Position numbers and translations under genes: made by a program
The notes under the pieces: generated by a model
Databases searched by the model: none
What the model was told of the DNA's origin: nothing
What the model saw: the letters and a program-made list of their open reading frames with translations, nothing else
Part shown: one piece after another, positions 49,958-59,656 of the stretch
Layout: each line of letters begins with the position of its first letter
Position numbering within the stretch: the stretch's first letter is position 1
Assembly: GCF_040760005.1 (NCBI RefSeq)
Contig: NZ_CP099760.1
Coordinates: forward strand, 1,669,501-1,733,500
Length of the DNA stretch: 64,000 nucleotides
Direction of reading: 5' to 3'
DNA from: Pseudomonas sp. stari2
Lineage (GTDB): Bacteria > Pseudomonadota > Gammaproteobacteria > Pseudomonadales > Pseudomonadaceae

Positions 49958-50838
49958 GTACCCTGGTGGATCTGTCGGAGCTTCCGGCGCCGGACGTGCT
50001 GGAGCCGCTGGACTTCGAGGACACATACAGCGAAGTGCTGGGCGTGTTCCGGGGGCATATGGGCAAGAACTGGACGGCTTCGATTGAAAGCGATCCAGTC
50101 ACCAAGCTGCTGGAGGTCGGCAGCTACATCAGGCTGGGCAACAGGGCGCGGGTCAACGACGCGGCCAAGGCCCAGTTTCTGGCCCATGCGACCGGCTCCG
50201 ATCTGGATCACTTGGCAGGTAACGTCAACCTCAAACGCCTAGTGATCCAGCCGGCGGATCCGCTGGCCGTTCCACCGGTCGATGCGGTGATGGAGTCGCA
50301 TGACGCTCTGCGCGAGCGGGTCCAGTTGGCCTATGAAGGGCTGACCACCGCTGGCCCGCGTAACAGCTACATCCTGCATGCGCGTAACGCTTCGGCGCTG
50401 GTGGCCGACGCCACGGCGGAAAGCCCAGCACCGGCCTGCGTCGACGTCAGGGTGCTAGGCCTGGAGGGCGACGGCACGGCTGGCCCGGAGCTGCTGGCAT
50501 TGGTTGCGGCGGCGGTGAACGATGATGACGTGCGGCCGGTGGGTGATCGCGTCACCGTGCGCGGCGCCGAGATCCTCCATTACCGTGTCGACGCCGTGCT
50601 GCACATGAGGGGCTCCGGCCCGGAGAATGATGCAGCGCTCACCGAGGCGATCCGTCGGTTGGAGGCCTGGATCAATCCCCGGCGCCGGCTGGGCGTCGAG
50701 GTGGCTCGGTCCGGTGTCGATGCGCAGTTGCATGTCGCCGGTGTCGGCCGGGTGGAGCTCAAGGATTGGCAGGATTTGAAACCCACCAAGGCGCAGGCCG
50801 CTTACTGCACGGGTTACACCGTCGTGCTGGGAGGCTGA
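49954..50838 (+). CDS. Baseplate wedge protein J
   Basis: A protein of 294 residues. ESDPVTKLLEVGSYIRLGNR, ATGSDLDHLAGNVNLKRL and ALRERVQLAYEGLTTAGPRN are the conserved gpJ stretches. It forms the baseplate wedge with protein I and W. It follows W with a 4-base overlap and lies one base before gene I. Confidence 0.95.
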   Translation: MSTLVDLSELPAPDVLEPLDFEDTYSEVLGVFRGHMGKNWTASIESDPVTKLLEVGSYIRLGNRARVNDAAKAQFLAHATGSDLDHLAGNVNLKRLVIQPADPLAVPPVDAVMESHDALRERVQLAYEGLTTAGPRNSYILHARNASALVADATAESPAPACVDVRVLGLEGDGTAGPELLALVAAAVNDDDVRPVGDRVTVRGAEILHYRVDAVLHMRGSGPENDAALTEAIRRLEAWINPRRRLGVEVARSGVDAQLHVAGVGRVELKDWQDLKPTKAQAAYCTGYTVVLGG

Positions 50839-50839
50839 C

Positions 50840-51445
50840 ATGCGCAGTCTTTTGCCGCTCAACAGCACACCCCTTGAGCGGGCTATCGAGGCGGCGTTCG
50901 CCGAGACGACCCTGATCCCGCTGCGAACCCTCTACAACCCCGACACCTGCCCAGTGCACTTGCTGCCGCACCTGGCCTGGGCCTGGTCGGTTGACCGCTG
51001 GGATCCGACGTGGCCAGAGCCGGTCAAGCGCGCTGCGATCAAGGCCTCGTTCTACATCCACAAACACAAGGGCACCATCGGTGCCCTGCGCCGAGTGGTC
51101 GAGCCGCTGGGCTACCTGATTGAGGTACTGGAGTGGTGGCAGACGGTGCCAGAGGGCGTACCGGGCACCTTCGCCTTGAAGGTCGGCGTCCTCGATACCG
51201 GCATCACTGAGGAGATGTATCTCGAACTGGAACGCCTGATCGATGACGCCAAACCGGTCAGCCGACAGCTGACCGGATTGGCAATCAGCCTCGAAACCCG
51301 AGGCGACCTGAATATCGCCGTGTCCCTCTACGACGGCGACGAAATCGACGTTTACCCGCCAGTGATGCGTGACATCGAAGTCACGGGCAGCTTTGGCGTG
51401 GTCGGTCGCGAACACACCATAGACACCTTGGACGTTTATCAATGA
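50840..51445 (+). CDS. Tail protein I
   Basis: A protein of 201 residues. LPLNSTPLERAIEAAFAETT, then HLAWAWSVDRWDPTWPEPVK and HKHKGTIGALRRVVEPLGYL are typical of the P2 gpI family. It completes the baseplate wedge and joins fibres to it. It overlaps the fibre gene by four bases. Confidence 0.9.
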   Translation: MRSLLPLNSTPLERAIEAAFAETTLIPLRTLYNPDTCPVHLLPHLAWAWSVDRWDPTWPEPVKRAAIKASFYIHKHKGTIGALRRVVEPLGYLIEVLEWWQTVPEGVPGTFALKVGVLDTGITEEMYLELERLIDDAKPVSRQLTGLAISLETRGDLNIAVSLYDGDEIDVYPPVMRDIEVTGSFGVVGREHTIDTLDVYQ

Positions 51446-53262
51446 CTGATGCGAACTCGCAGTTTTTCGCGATCCTTACGAAGGTGGGGATGGCCAAACA
51501 GGCGAACGCCGACGCGCTCGGTGTTCCCTGGAAAATCACCGAAATGGGTGTGGGAGATGCCAACAACATCGACCCGGTAATCCCCAGTGAAGGGCAAACC
51601 AAACTGATCAACGAGTGGCGGCGCAAACCGCTGAACCAACTGAAGATCGATCCGGTCAACCCGGCGGTGCTGATCGCCGAGCAGATCATCCCGGCCGATG
51701 AAGGTGGGCGCTGGATTCGCGAAATCGGCCTGTATGACGCGGACGGCGATCTGGTGGCGGTGGCCAACTGTGCGCCGAGCTTCAAGCCGCTGCTGTCGCA
51801 AGGTTCCGGTCGCACGCAAATCGTGCGCATGAACTTCGTGGTCACCAGTGCCGGCAACATTCAACTCAAGATCGATCCGGCCGTGGTGCTGGCGACGCGG
51901 GCCTATGTTGATGCCGCCATTCTTGAGGTGCTGCCGAAGAACAAGGTGGCGGGGACGTACACGCGCGTGGTGGTCAACGACCGTGGCATTGTTGAGCGGG
52001 GAGATAACCCGGTCACGTTGGCGGGCCACGGCATCAAGGACGCTTACACCGTCGATGAGGTCAACGCGCTGCTGAAGCAGGCGATGGCCATGCCAGTGGG
52101 CACTGTCGTGGCGTTCCCGGTGAACAAGATGCCAGCGGGGTTCCTTGAGTTGGACGGCAGTGTGCAGAGCGCTGCGACCTACCCGGATCTGTACGCCTAT
52201 CTCGGAGCGACGTTCAACAAAGGCAACGAAGGGGCGGGCAATTTTCGCTTGCCGGATACGCGGGCTGAATTCCTGCGTGGCTGGGATCACGGGCGAGGAA
52301 TCGATGCGGGCCGGGCTATCGGCACCTACCAGCTCGGTACGCTGACTGCGTTTGACAGTAATGCACCGGGTGGCGCCTCGGTGGACATCATCCGTGGCAC
52401 GCCGGCTCAGGCGCAGGCGGACACTTATCAGATGGCCGACTATCCAAATGTCGGCACCACCTACACGACTACCGGTCTTGCTTCGGCAGCGTTCCCCACG
52501 GAGGGCGGTGTGACCCGGCCGCGAAACTTCGCGGTCATGTGGTGCATCAAGGCCTGGAGTTCGATGGTCAATCAGGGCGTCGTCGACGTGGGCGCACTGG
52601 TCGATGAAGTACGCAAAACGACGGGGCGGATGCTCGGCACCCGGAGGATCCGGGCGACGCAGGTTTATTACTCCACACCTGGGACGAAACGTATTCGGGT
52701 GCGTGGTGGTGGCGGTGGGGGTGCGGGTGGCGGTGCTGCCTCGACGGCGGCCGGTCGGGTTTCGGCTGGTTGTGGTGGATCTGCTGGCGGGTACTTCGAT
52801 ACGTGGATTGGTGGCGGGTTTGACGGTGTGCTGGTGACGGTTGGCCTCGGCGGTGTTGGTGTGCTGGCAGACAAAGGCAACAACGGTTCGGCCACATCAT
52901 TTGGAGCGTTTGCATCGGCACCCGGTGGTACTGGCGGCGGGTTGGGTTCGAATGTTGTGCCGCCGCTGTATCTGGGGCGGACGCCAAACTCTGAGCCTGG
53001 TGTGGGTGGCAATGTCGCCATTGAATCCGGCGCTGGTGGCGGTGGTGCGTTTGGGTTCACGACCTCCTTTGTCGTCTCGGGTGAGGGCGGTGCCAGTCGT
53101 TGCGGACCCGGTGGCAACTCCATATCGCAAAGCCAGAAAGGTGCCGACGCGGTCAGTCTGGGATCCGGCGGAGGTGGTGCTGTAGCGATGCCTTCGCTTC
53201 CGGTGAATCTGGCGGGCGGCAATGGTGCGGATGGTTGGGTCGATATTGAGGAGTGGGCATGA
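51442..53262 (+). CDS. Tail fibre protein with collar domain and glycine-rich tip
   Basis: A protein of 606 residues. The N-terminal part (1-150) is a DUF3751-like baseplate attachment domain (KVGMAKQANADALGVPWKIT). In the middle lies a phage collar domain (PAGFLELDGSVQSAATYPDL, then NFRLPDTRAEFLRGWDHGRG). The last 190 residues are extremely Gly-rich (RGGGGGGAGGGAASTAAG and similar), as in fibre tips built of polyglycine helices. The tip should decide host receptor binding. Confidence 0.9.
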   Translation: MTDANSQFFAILTKVGMAKQANADALGVPWKITEMGVGDANNIDPVIPSEGQTKLINEWRRKPLNQLKIDPVNPAVLIAEQIIPADEGGRWIREIGLYDADGDLVAVANCAPSFKPLLSQGSGRTQIVRMNFVVTSAGNIQLKIDPAVVLATRAYVDAAILEVLPKNKVAGTYTRVVVNDRGIVERGDNPVTLAGHGIKDAYTVDEVNALLKQAMAMPVGTVVAFPVNKMPAGFLELDGSVQSAATYPDLYAYLGATFNKGNEGAGNFRLPDTRAEFLRGWDHGRGIDAGRAIGTYQLGTLTAFDSNAPGGASVDIIRGTPAQAQADTYQMADYPNVGTTYTTTGLASAAFPTEGGVTRPRNFAVMWCIKAWSSMVNQGVVDVGALVDEVRKTTGRMLGTRRIRATQVYYSTPGTKRIRVRGGGGGGAGGGAASTAAGRVSAGCGGSAGGYFDTWIGGGFDGVLVTVGLGGVGVLADKGNNGSATSFGAFASAPGGTGGGLGSNVVPPLYLGRTPNSEPGVGGNVAIESGAGGGGAFGFTTSFVVSGEGGASRCGPGGNSISQSQKGADAVSLGSGGGGAVAMPSLPVNLAGGNGADGWVDIEEWA

Positions 53263-53819
53263 GTATCTATGTACGGATCTACGGGGATCAGGTGTTCGAA
53301 CAGGTTGAAACGGACGGGGATATTGCGACGATGTATCACCCGTCGCTGACGTGGGTATGTGTTGATGGCATTGATCCGCCCCCTCAGATTCATTGGCAGG
53401 CCCGAAAGATCAAGGGCGGTTGGCGATTCACGCCACCCAAGCTACCTGACGTGACACCGGAGCAGCTCGCGGAACAAGTGGCGGCCGAACGGTTTATGCG
53501 GGAGGCCAGCGGCATCGTGGTCGAAGGCCTGACCATTGAGACCTCCCGTGACAGCCAGGCGTTGATCGCCGGCACGGGTCTGGCAGCCATTCGTAACCCG
53601 GACTATCGCTGCAATTTCAAGACTGCCACCGGATTTGTCGAGATCGGTGCCGAGCAGATCATCAACATCGCCGACGCCGTCCGCTCGCATGTGCAGGCGT
53701 GCTTTGACCGCGAGCTTGAACTCTTGCGGGTCATTGAGGCAGGCGAATATCGCGACGAAATGTTGGTCCAGGGCTGGCCAGATTCCTCACCTCCACTCGA
53801 CGCAGCTGAACCGAAATAG
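53259..53819 (+). CDS. DUF4376 protein, probable fibre assembly factor
   Basis: A protein of 186 residues. The C-terminal half (about 80-175) with ASGIVVEGLTIETSRDSQAL, then FKTATGFVEIGAEQI and VRSHVQACFDREL matches DUF4376, found next to tail fibre genes. It probably acts as fibre assembly chaperone. It overlaps the fibre gene by four bases, and a hairpin follows. Confidence 0.8.
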   Translation: MSIYVRIYGDQVFEQVETDGDIATMYHPSLTWVCVDGIDPPPQIHWQARKIKGGWRFTPPKLPDVTPEQLAEQVAAERFMREASGIVVEGLTIETSRDSQALIAGTGLAAIRNPDYRCNFKTATGFVEIGAEQIINIADAVRSHVQACFDRELELLRVIEAGEYRDEMLVQGWPDSSPPLDAAEPK

Positions 53820-53903
53820 ACGCCCCGCATTGACGGGGCTTTTTTCTATCTACACCACGCAGCACGAACCATTCCTGCAGCCTCGCACACGCGGGGCTTT
53901 TTC
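53820..53903 (+). terminator. Two hairpins between fibre and sheath modules
   Basis: GCCCCG at 53822 pairs with CGGGGC ending at 53839 and runs into six T. A second, weaker hairpin CCTCGC/GCGGGG at 53881-53896 is followed by TTTTT. The sheath gene starts at 53924. Confidence 0.65.
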
Positions 53904-53923
53904 GTTTCTGGAGATAGACCTCT

Positions 53924-55090
53924 ATGAGTTTCTTTCACGGCGTCACGACCACCTCGGTCGACACCGGCGCACGCACTATCTCGTTGCCGTCCTCATCGAT
54001 CATCGGGCTGTGCGACACCTTCACCCCTGGACTGCTCGGTGGCGGTACGGCCAAGGCCGGCGAGCTGAAACTGATCACCACCGAGCGCGAAGCCATCGCG
54101 GCATTCGGTGCCGAGTCAGCGATTACCAAAGCCTGCAAGGCAATCTACGCCAAGGCCAAGGCGGTGATTGTGGCCATCGGCGTGCCGAAGATGGACGACC
54201 CGGCGCTGCAGATTTCGGCGATTATCGGGGGTGTCCTGGCCTCGGGGCAGCGCACCGGCCTGCAGGCGCTGCTCGATGGCAAAAGCCTGTTCAATGCCCA
54301 GCCGCGATTGCTGATCGCACCAGGTCATTCGGCTACCCAGGCGGTGGCCACGGCCATCGACGGTCTGGCGCAGAAGCTGCGTGCTATCGGCATCATTGAC
54401 GGGCCGTGCACCACCGATGAGGCCGCGATGGCCTACGCCAAGAATTTTGGCAGTCGCAACCTGTACATGGTCGACCCGGGCGTGCAGTTCTGGGATACCG
54501 AAGAAAGCAAGACGGTCGATGCACCTGGCTCCGCATGGACGGCGGGCCTGTTCGCCTGGACCGATGCCACTTACGGTTTTTGGGCATCCCCCTCGAACAA
54601 AGAACTTACCGGCATCACCGGTACCACCCGCGCCGTCGAGTACCTGGACGGCGACGAAACCTGCCGGGCCAACCTGCTCAACAACGCGAACATCACCACG
54701 ATCATCCGCGACGACGGCTACCGCCTGTGGGGCAACCGCACCCTGTCGAGCGATCCGAAATGGGCGTTCGTTACCCGCGTGCGCACGCTGTTCATGATCA
54801 TGGATGCAGTGCAGGCCGGGCATAAATGGGCCGTTGACCGCTCGATCACCAAGACCTACGTCAAGGACGTCACTGACGGCCTGGAGGCATTCATGCGCGA
54901 CCTGAAAAATCAGGGCGCGGTGATCAACTTTGAGGTGTTCGCCGATGAAGAACTGAACACGGCCAGCCAGATCGAGCAGGGCAAGGTGTACTGGCGGATC
55001 CGCTTCACCGACGTGCCGCCGGCCGAGAACCCGAATTTCCTCTTCGAAGTCACCAATCAATGGATGACCGAAGTGCTTGAAGCTGCCTGA
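53924..55090 (+). CDS. Contractile tail sheath protein (P2 FI-like)
   Basis: A protein of 388 residues. It begins MSFFHGVTTTSVDTGARTIS and contains SSSIIGLCDTFTPG, and the C-terminal domain has GYRLWGNRTLSSDPKWAFVT, then FMIMDAVQAGHKWAVDRSIT. These are conserved in the P2/Mu sheath family. The protein forms the contracting outer tail tube. Confidence 0.95.
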   Translation: MSFFHGVTTTSVDTGARTISLPSSSIIGLCDTFTPGLLGGGTAKAGELKLITTEREAIAAFGAESAITKACKAIYAKAKAVIVAIGVPKMDDPALQISAIIGGVLASGQRTGLQALLDGKSLFNAQPRLLIAPGHSATQAVATAIDGLAQKLRAIGIIDGPCTTDEAAMAYAKNFGSRNLYMVDPGVQFWDTEESKTVDAPGSAWTAGLFAWTDATYGFWASPSNKELTGITGTTRAVEYLDGDETCRANLLNNANITTIIRDDGYRLWGNRTLSSDPKWAFVTRVRTLFMIMDAVQAGHKWAVDRSITKTYVKDVTDGLEAFMRDLKNQGAVINFEVFADEELNTASQIEQGKVYWRIRFTDVPPAENPNFLFEVTNQWMTEVLEAA

Positions 55091-55101
55091 GGAGGCCACT
55101 G

Positions 55102-55605
55102 ATGAATCCTGAAGTACTGTCCAATTGCGTGGCGTTTATCGACGGCGTCAGCTTCGCCGGTGAAGTCACCAGCCTGACCCTGCCAAAGGTGGCGTTGAAG
55201 ACCGATGCGTTCCGTGGTGGTGGTATGGCTGGCGAGGTCGAGGTCTCGATGGGCGTCGAAAAACTTGAATCCGGTTTCTCCACTACCGGCGTTCGCCGTG
55301 AATCGCTGAAGTGGTTCGGGCTCTCCGACCGCACCGCGTGCAACGCGGTATTCCGGGGCTCGTTCAAGGGCCTGAAGGGGAAGGTGACACCGGTCATTGT
55401 CACCATGCGCGGTGGCTTGAAAGAGGTCGACATGGGCGACTGGAAGCCCGGCGACAAAGCCGAGACCAAACACACCATGTCGTTGACCTACTACAAGCTC
55501 GAAGTCGGAGGTCGGTTGATTTACGAGATCGACATGCTCGGCATGGTGCTGGTGGTGGATGGCGTCGATCAACTCGCTGAAGAACGTTCGGCCCTGGGCC
55601 TGTAA
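55102..55605 (+). CDS. Major tail tube protein (P2 FII-like)
   Basis: A protein of 167 residues. MNPEVLSNCVAFIDGVSFAG, then LKTDAFRGGGMAGEVEVSMG and the C-terminal YYKLEVGGRLIYEIDMLGMV match the P2 FII tube family. It forms the inner tube around which the sheath contracts. It follows the sheath gene by 11 bases. Confidence 0.95.
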   Translation: MNPEVLSNCVAFIDGVSFAGEVTSLTLPKVALKTDAFRGGGMAGEVEVSMGVEKLESGFSTTGVRRESLKWFGLSDRTACNAVFRGSFKGLKGKVTPVIVTMRGGLKEVDMGDWKPGDKAETKHTMSLTYYKLEVGGRLIYEIDMLGMVLVVDGVDQLAEERSALGL

Positions 55606-55615
55606 GGAATTCGCA

Positions 55616-55930
55616 ATGACTCAAGCACTTCAAACCACATCCGAACAGCCGCTGCCAAAGTGGATGGAGCTCACCGAGGAAGGTTTCCGGATCAGCCTCA
55701 AGTACCCGACCGAACTCAATGGCGTTCAGGTCGACCGCCTGGCGATGCGCGCACCTTGCGTGCGGGATGTGCGGGCCGCGCAAGCGGCCTCCAACGGTGA
55801 TGCCGAGCAGCGGGAACTGTCGCTGTTTGCCTCGCTGACCCAGACCCCCGAGGCGGATCTGGTAGCGCTCAAAGTGGTTGATTACATGCGCCTGCAGGCC
55901 GGCTATTTTCGTCTGGTCACGGACGACTAA
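55616..55930 (+). CDS. Tail assembly chaperone gpE
   Basis: A protein of 104 residues. FRISLKYPTELNGVQVDRLA and the VRDVRAAQAA region correspond to the P2 gpE/phage tail assembly chaperone family. It coats the tape measure protein during assembly. Its stop at 55928 is followed in another frame by an extension resembling gpE'. Confidence 0.85.
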   Translation: MTQALQTTSEQPLPKWMELTEEGFRISLKYPTELNGVQVDRLAMRAPCVRDVRAAQAASNGDAEQRELSLFASLTQTPEADLVALKVVDYMRLQAGYFRLVTDD

Positions 55931-55943
55931 GTGCGACGGTTCT

Positions 55944-56048
55944 ACGTTGAAGATCCTGGCCAAACGCATGGCCAAGGAAACCGGGTTCTCGGCTGCCGAG
56001 ATCGTGGCTATGCCCTTCAACGAACTGGTGTGGTGGCTCTCCGATTGA
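55944..56048 (+). CDS. gpE'-like frameshift extension
   Basis: This frame reads TLKILAKRMAKETGFSAAEI followed by VAMPFNELVWWLSD and stops at 56046, matching the GpE' pattern (short helix, A-E-I/M, then L-x-E-L-x-W). It lies +1 (equivalent to -2) relative to gpE and is open back through the gpE stop region. The product is therefore probably made by ribosomal frameshifting near 55910-55930. A TTG at 55947 as independent start is the alternative. Confidence 0.6.
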   Translation, partial: TLKILAKRMAKETGFSAAEIVAMPFNELVWWLSD

Positions 56049-56085
56049 GCCACCACTCAACCCTTCCGACGCATAAGGCACGTAC

Positions 56086-58530
56086 ATGGCGAAGAACCTC
56101 GCGCTCGGCTTTGTCATTGGCGGCGCCGTTGATCCGACGGTAGGCAAAGCGTTCAAGGACGTCGAAAGCAAGATCAAACATCTGGATTCGGTAGGCAGCA
56201 AGGCCCGAGTCCTGCAGAACACCATCGGCGACACCATGCGTCTGCGCGATGAGTGGCGCAAGGCCCACATGACTGGTGCCGCCGGTGCGGACAAGCTGCT
56301 GAGCAAATACGAAAAGAACCTCGAACTGCTCAAGAAGCAGGGCGTCGAGGTCGGTCGACTGAGCAGGGCTTACGCCACGATGGGACGCGTCGCTGCCGGT
56401 GCCGAACTCAAGGCACTCGGACATCGGCAGATCGAGGAGGGCCGGTCGGGTCTGAAAAGTACCCTCGGTCAGGCGGGTGCACTGACTGCGGCAGCGGCTA
56501 TCCCGACCAAGGTCAGTGCCGACTACGGCGCGATCATTCGCGACATCGCGATTAAGGCCAACATTGCCAACTCGCCGGAAGAGGCGCAGCTATCCAGAAC
56601 CGTGATCGACACCTCACGCGATACCGGTATGGCCCGCAATCAGGTGGCTGAAGTGATCAACGCCCTGGTCGGCGCCGGCATGGAGCTGGACAAGGCTCTG
56701 GCCTATGCACCGACGGCGGCCAAATTTGCCGTGGGGCAGGGATCGGATGGCAGCGAAACGGCCAAGATGATCAACGCCCTGGGGCAGAACGCCAGGATCA
56801 CTGACCCCAAGGTCATGCAGCAGGCATTGGAGGCCATCGCCTATCAGGGCCAGGCGGGCAGCTTTGAGGCCGTCGACATGGCCAAGTGGTTTCCTGAACT
56901 GCTGGCCGGAATGGGCAAGCTCGGTATCACCGGCATGGACTCCGTGACGCAACTGGGTGCCATGCTGCAGGTGCAGATGAAGACGGCCGGTGGCTCGGAC
57001 GAAGCGGCCAACAACCTGAAAAACTGGATGGAGAAGATCGGCTCCGGTGAGACGGTCAAGGCCTACGAGAAGGCGGGTATCGACTACAAAAAGTCGCTGC
57101 AGACCGGCCTGCAAAACGGCAAGTCCACATTGGAATCCAGCTTTGCCTTGGCCCAAAAATACATCGAGGCGACCGATCCGAAACGGGCTGCCGAAATGGC
57201 CAAGGCCACGGCTGCGATCAGTAAAGAGGCCGATCCCGAGAAAGCCAAGGCCATGTTGAAGTCGCTGGAGGAGGCCTTGCGTACCGGTGACCTGTTCGCC
57301 GACATGCAGGTCAAGGCTGCTTTGACCGCGTACATGCAGAACAAGGATCTGTATGAACAACTGAAAAAGGATTCGGCCAACGCCACCGGGATTCTCGACA
57401 AGAACCTCGCCGAACGCCGGCAAACCTCGGCGCAGAAATGGGCGGAAATGGCCCAGGCCATGGACGATGCCATGCGCAGTATCGGCGATGCGATCCGACC
57501 TGTAACGGACGGCGTGGCCGATGGCATCAACAACGTCAGCCGCAAGCTCTCGGGTTTTGCCGATGAGTTTCCACGGGTCACGCTGGGCATTGGTACGGCC
57601 GTGGCTGGGCTGGTTGCGCTGAAGGGCGCCGTCAGCGCATTCAAGGTTGGCAAGGGCCTGATGAACCTAGGGCGCGGCACGCTGATGGGTAACCCGAATA
57701 TCCCGCAGAAGGTGATCGTCACCAACCTACCGGGCTCGGGTGGCGGGCTGGATGCCGGCGACCTCGGTGGCGGCGAAGGCAAGAAGGGCAAAGGCGGTAA
57801 GGGCGGTGGCAACAGAGGCGGTGGACGTGGTGGCAAGATCGTTGGTGGCATGAAAGGTCCAGCATTTCTGGCGGTGGTCGATGCTGGCTTCAAGGCCTAC
57901 GACACCTACGAGAATGCCGAGACTCAGGATGAAAAAGCCGAAGGATACGGGCAAGCTGCCGGCGGATTAGCCGGCACCTTGGCCGGTGCTGCTGCCGGCG
58001 CCGCCATCGGTTCGGCGGTGCCGATCATTGGCAACATTGTCGGCGGCCTGATCGGCGGTTACCTCGGTTATATGGGCGGCGATGCGGCGGGCGGGTTTCT
58101 GGGCAAGAAAATGTTCGGTACCGATGAGTCGCTGAAGCGGGTGCCGGACGCCGGGCCGCTGATGATGGCCAACGCCGGACAAAACCTGCCGCCGGTGATG
58201 GGTGACATCGCTCGGTCATTTGCCCCTAAGCCGGCCACTGGTCCATTGGCACCTGCAGCAATGGGCGATGTAGCCCGGTCACTTGCTGTGCCTACCGGCG
58301 CACCGGCTCCTCCGGCATTGCTGGCCGCACCGGTATCTGCCGCCAAAAGCGAATCACCCAAGTTCGAGCAGCGGGTCGAGATCTCGGCGCCGCTGCACAT
58401 CACCGTGCAAGGCGACGCCAAGGATCCAGCTCAGATGGCGCGGGAGCTGCAGCCCTTCATCGCACAGCAGATGCAGCAGGCCACCCAGCAACTGCAGAAC
58501 CGCAAACTCTACGACGAGCCGCATGTGTAA
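56086..58530 (+). CDS. Tail tape measure protein
   Basis: A protein of 814 residues. Helical N-terminus (FVIGGAVDPTVGKAFKDVES), then the conserved TMP core with VRDIA-like IRDIAIKANIANSPEEAQLS and DTSRDTGMARNQVAEVINAL. Membrane-active segments include GGLAGTLAGAAAGAAIGSAV, and a Gly/Lys-rich linker lies near residue 565. It sets tail length and may help DNA cross the inner membrane. Confidence 0.95.
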   Translation: MAKNLALGFVIGGAVDPTVGKAFKDVESKIKHLDSVGSKARVLQNTIGDTMRLRDEWRKAHMTGAAGADKLLSKYEKNLELLKKQGVEVGRLSRAYATMGRVAAGAELKALGHRQIEEGRSGLKSTLGQAGALTAAAAIPTKVSADYGAIIRDIAIKANIANSPEEAQLSRTVIDTSRDTGMARNQVAEVINALVGAGMELDKALAYAPTAAKFAVGQGSDGSETAKMINALGQNARITDPKVMQQALEAIAYQGQAGSFEAVDMAKWFPELLAGMGKLGITGMDSVTQLGAMLQVQMKTAGGSDEAANNLKNWMEKIGSGETVKAYEKAGIDYKKSLQTGLQNGKSTLESSFALAQKYIEATDPKRAAEMAKATAAISKEADPEKAKAMLKSLEEALRTGDLFADMQVKAALTAYMQNKDLYEQLKKDSANATGILDKNLAERRQTSAQKWAEMAQAMDDAMRSIGDAIRPVTDGVADGINNVSRKLSGFADEFPRVTLGIGTAVAGLVALKGAVSAFKVGKGLMNLGRGTLMGNPNIPQKVIVTNLPGSGGGLDAGDLGGGEGKKGKGGKGGGNRGGGRGGKIVGGMKGPAFLAVVDAGFKAYDTYENAETQDEKAEGYGQAAGGLAGTLAGAAAGAAIGSAVPIIGNIVGGLIGGYLGYMGGDAAGGFLGKKMFGTDESLKRVPDAGPLMMANAGQNLPPVMGDIARSFAPKPATGPLAPAAMGDVARSLAVPTGAPAPPALLAAPVSAAKSESPKFEQRVEISAPLHITVQGDAKDPAQMARELQPFIAQQMQQATQQLQNRKLYDEPHV

Positions 58531-58539
58531 GGAGGGCTC

Positions 58540-59385
58540 ATGGCCTACATGGAACAACTGCAGTCAGGGCTCAAGCAACTGGCTGCGGCGGGGGAGACCG
58601 GACGGCGCAGCCTGGACGGCATGATGGGGCCGGTCAACGGCGCGATCAGCGAGATCAGCGGCGCGGCCTCGGAGCTTGAGGGGCTTCCGATTGTCGGTCC
58701 GGCGGTGGGTGAAAAGCTGCAACGCGTGATGCGCGGGGTCAATGCTGCCCAGTCCAAGGTGGGGCAGGTGGTGGCCACCTACAACAAAGCCACCCGCGCC
58801 ATGTCGCAGATTGACGAGCGCATGGGCCAGTTGAAGGAACAGACCGCCCGGGCATCCACCGCGATCAACAAAATCGCCGGCAAGGTCAGTCCGTCGCTGG
58901 GAAACATACTGCCGACCGGTGCATTGGCTGGCGACGCAACGCCGGTTCCGGAGGCGGTGAAACCATTTCCACACCTGCTGATCGTGCAACCGCAGGATCC
59001 CAAGGCGGTGCCCTATTATTTCAACCTGGATACCGCCGCCTTCGACGAACTGCGGCGCTCCACGGAGTACCGCTGGGCATCACAGGAGCGCCTCACCCGC
59101 CGGCCAGCACAGCAGGCGGTGGGGATCGGTGAGGAAAAGATCACCCTCAAGGGTGCGATTTTTCCGGGCTTCAAGGGCGGCATCAAGCAACTGGACACCC
59201 TGCGCAGCCTCGGCGCCCAGCTCCAGCCACTGACACTGACCACCGGCTATGGCGACGTACTGGGCACCTGGTGCCTGAAGAACGTCGAAGAAGAACAGAG
59301 CGCGCTGCTGCAGGGCGGCATCCCGCGCAAGCAGGCGTTCACCTTGGAGTTTTTACGTTATGGCGATGACCTGCAGAACGTCTGA
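58540..59385 (+). CDS. Tail protein U-like with helical N-terminal extension
   Basis: A protein of 281 residues. The C-terminal 140 residues are the P2 gpU domain (HLLIVQPQDPKAVPYYFNLD, ALLQGGIPRKQAFTLEFLRY). The N-terminal 130 residues form an extra helical region (SQIDERMGQLKEQTARASTA) not present in P2 gpU. A decayed copy of its 3' end is found at 23117-23205. It overlaps gene X by 20 bases. Confidence 0.9.
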   Translation: MAYMEQLQSGLKQLAAAGETGRRSLDGMMGPVNGAISEISGAASELEGLPIVGPAVGEKLQRVMRGVNAAQSKVGQVVATYNKATRAMSQIDERMGQLKEQTARASTAINKIAGKVSPSLGNILPTGALAGDATPVPEAVKPFPHLLIVQPQDPKAVPYYFNLDTAAFDELRRSTEYRWASQERLTRRPAQQAVGIGEEKITLKGAIFPGFKGGIKQLDTLRSLGAQLQPLTLTTGYGDVLGTWCLKNVEEEQSALLQGGIPRKQAFTLEFLRYGDDLQNV

Positions 59386-59566
59386 CGGGGATCTGCTCGA
59401 TACCCTTTGCTATCACGCGTACGGACATCTCAGCGGCACCGTTGAGGCTGTGCTGGATGCCAATCAGGGCTTGGCCGATGAGCCGCAACCGTACCGTGCC
59501 GGCATCGTGATTGAGCTGCCGGATCTACCGGCGCCCGACGACAGTGAGGTGATGCTGTGGGGTTGA
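59366..59566 (+). CDS. Tail protein X
   Basis: A protein of 66 residues with a LysM-like fold expected. CRTSDGDLLDTLCYHAYGHL and the segment VLDANQGLADEPQPYRAGIV are the P2 gpX pattern. An ATG six bases upstream (59360) is also possible, but the decayed copy at 23186 lacks it, so 59366 is preferred. It starts inside the U gene. Confidence 0.9.
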   Translation: MTCRTSDGDLLDTLCYHAYGHLSGTVEAVLDANQGLADEPQPYRAGIVIELPDLPAPDDSEVMLWG

Positions 59567-59656
59567 GTGCAATGTCGAGCTCGATTCAGCAGGGTTTGCC
59601 CCGCCCGTCGGGCGCCGATAAGCTTGTCATTTTTGCGAATGACAAAGGCACTCCTC

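Noticed and set aside
55931..56143. A 70-codon ORF directly after gpE (GTG start at 55931)
   Set aside because: The overlapping frame at 55944-56048 matches gpE', and this ORF runs into the tape measure start without any similarity.
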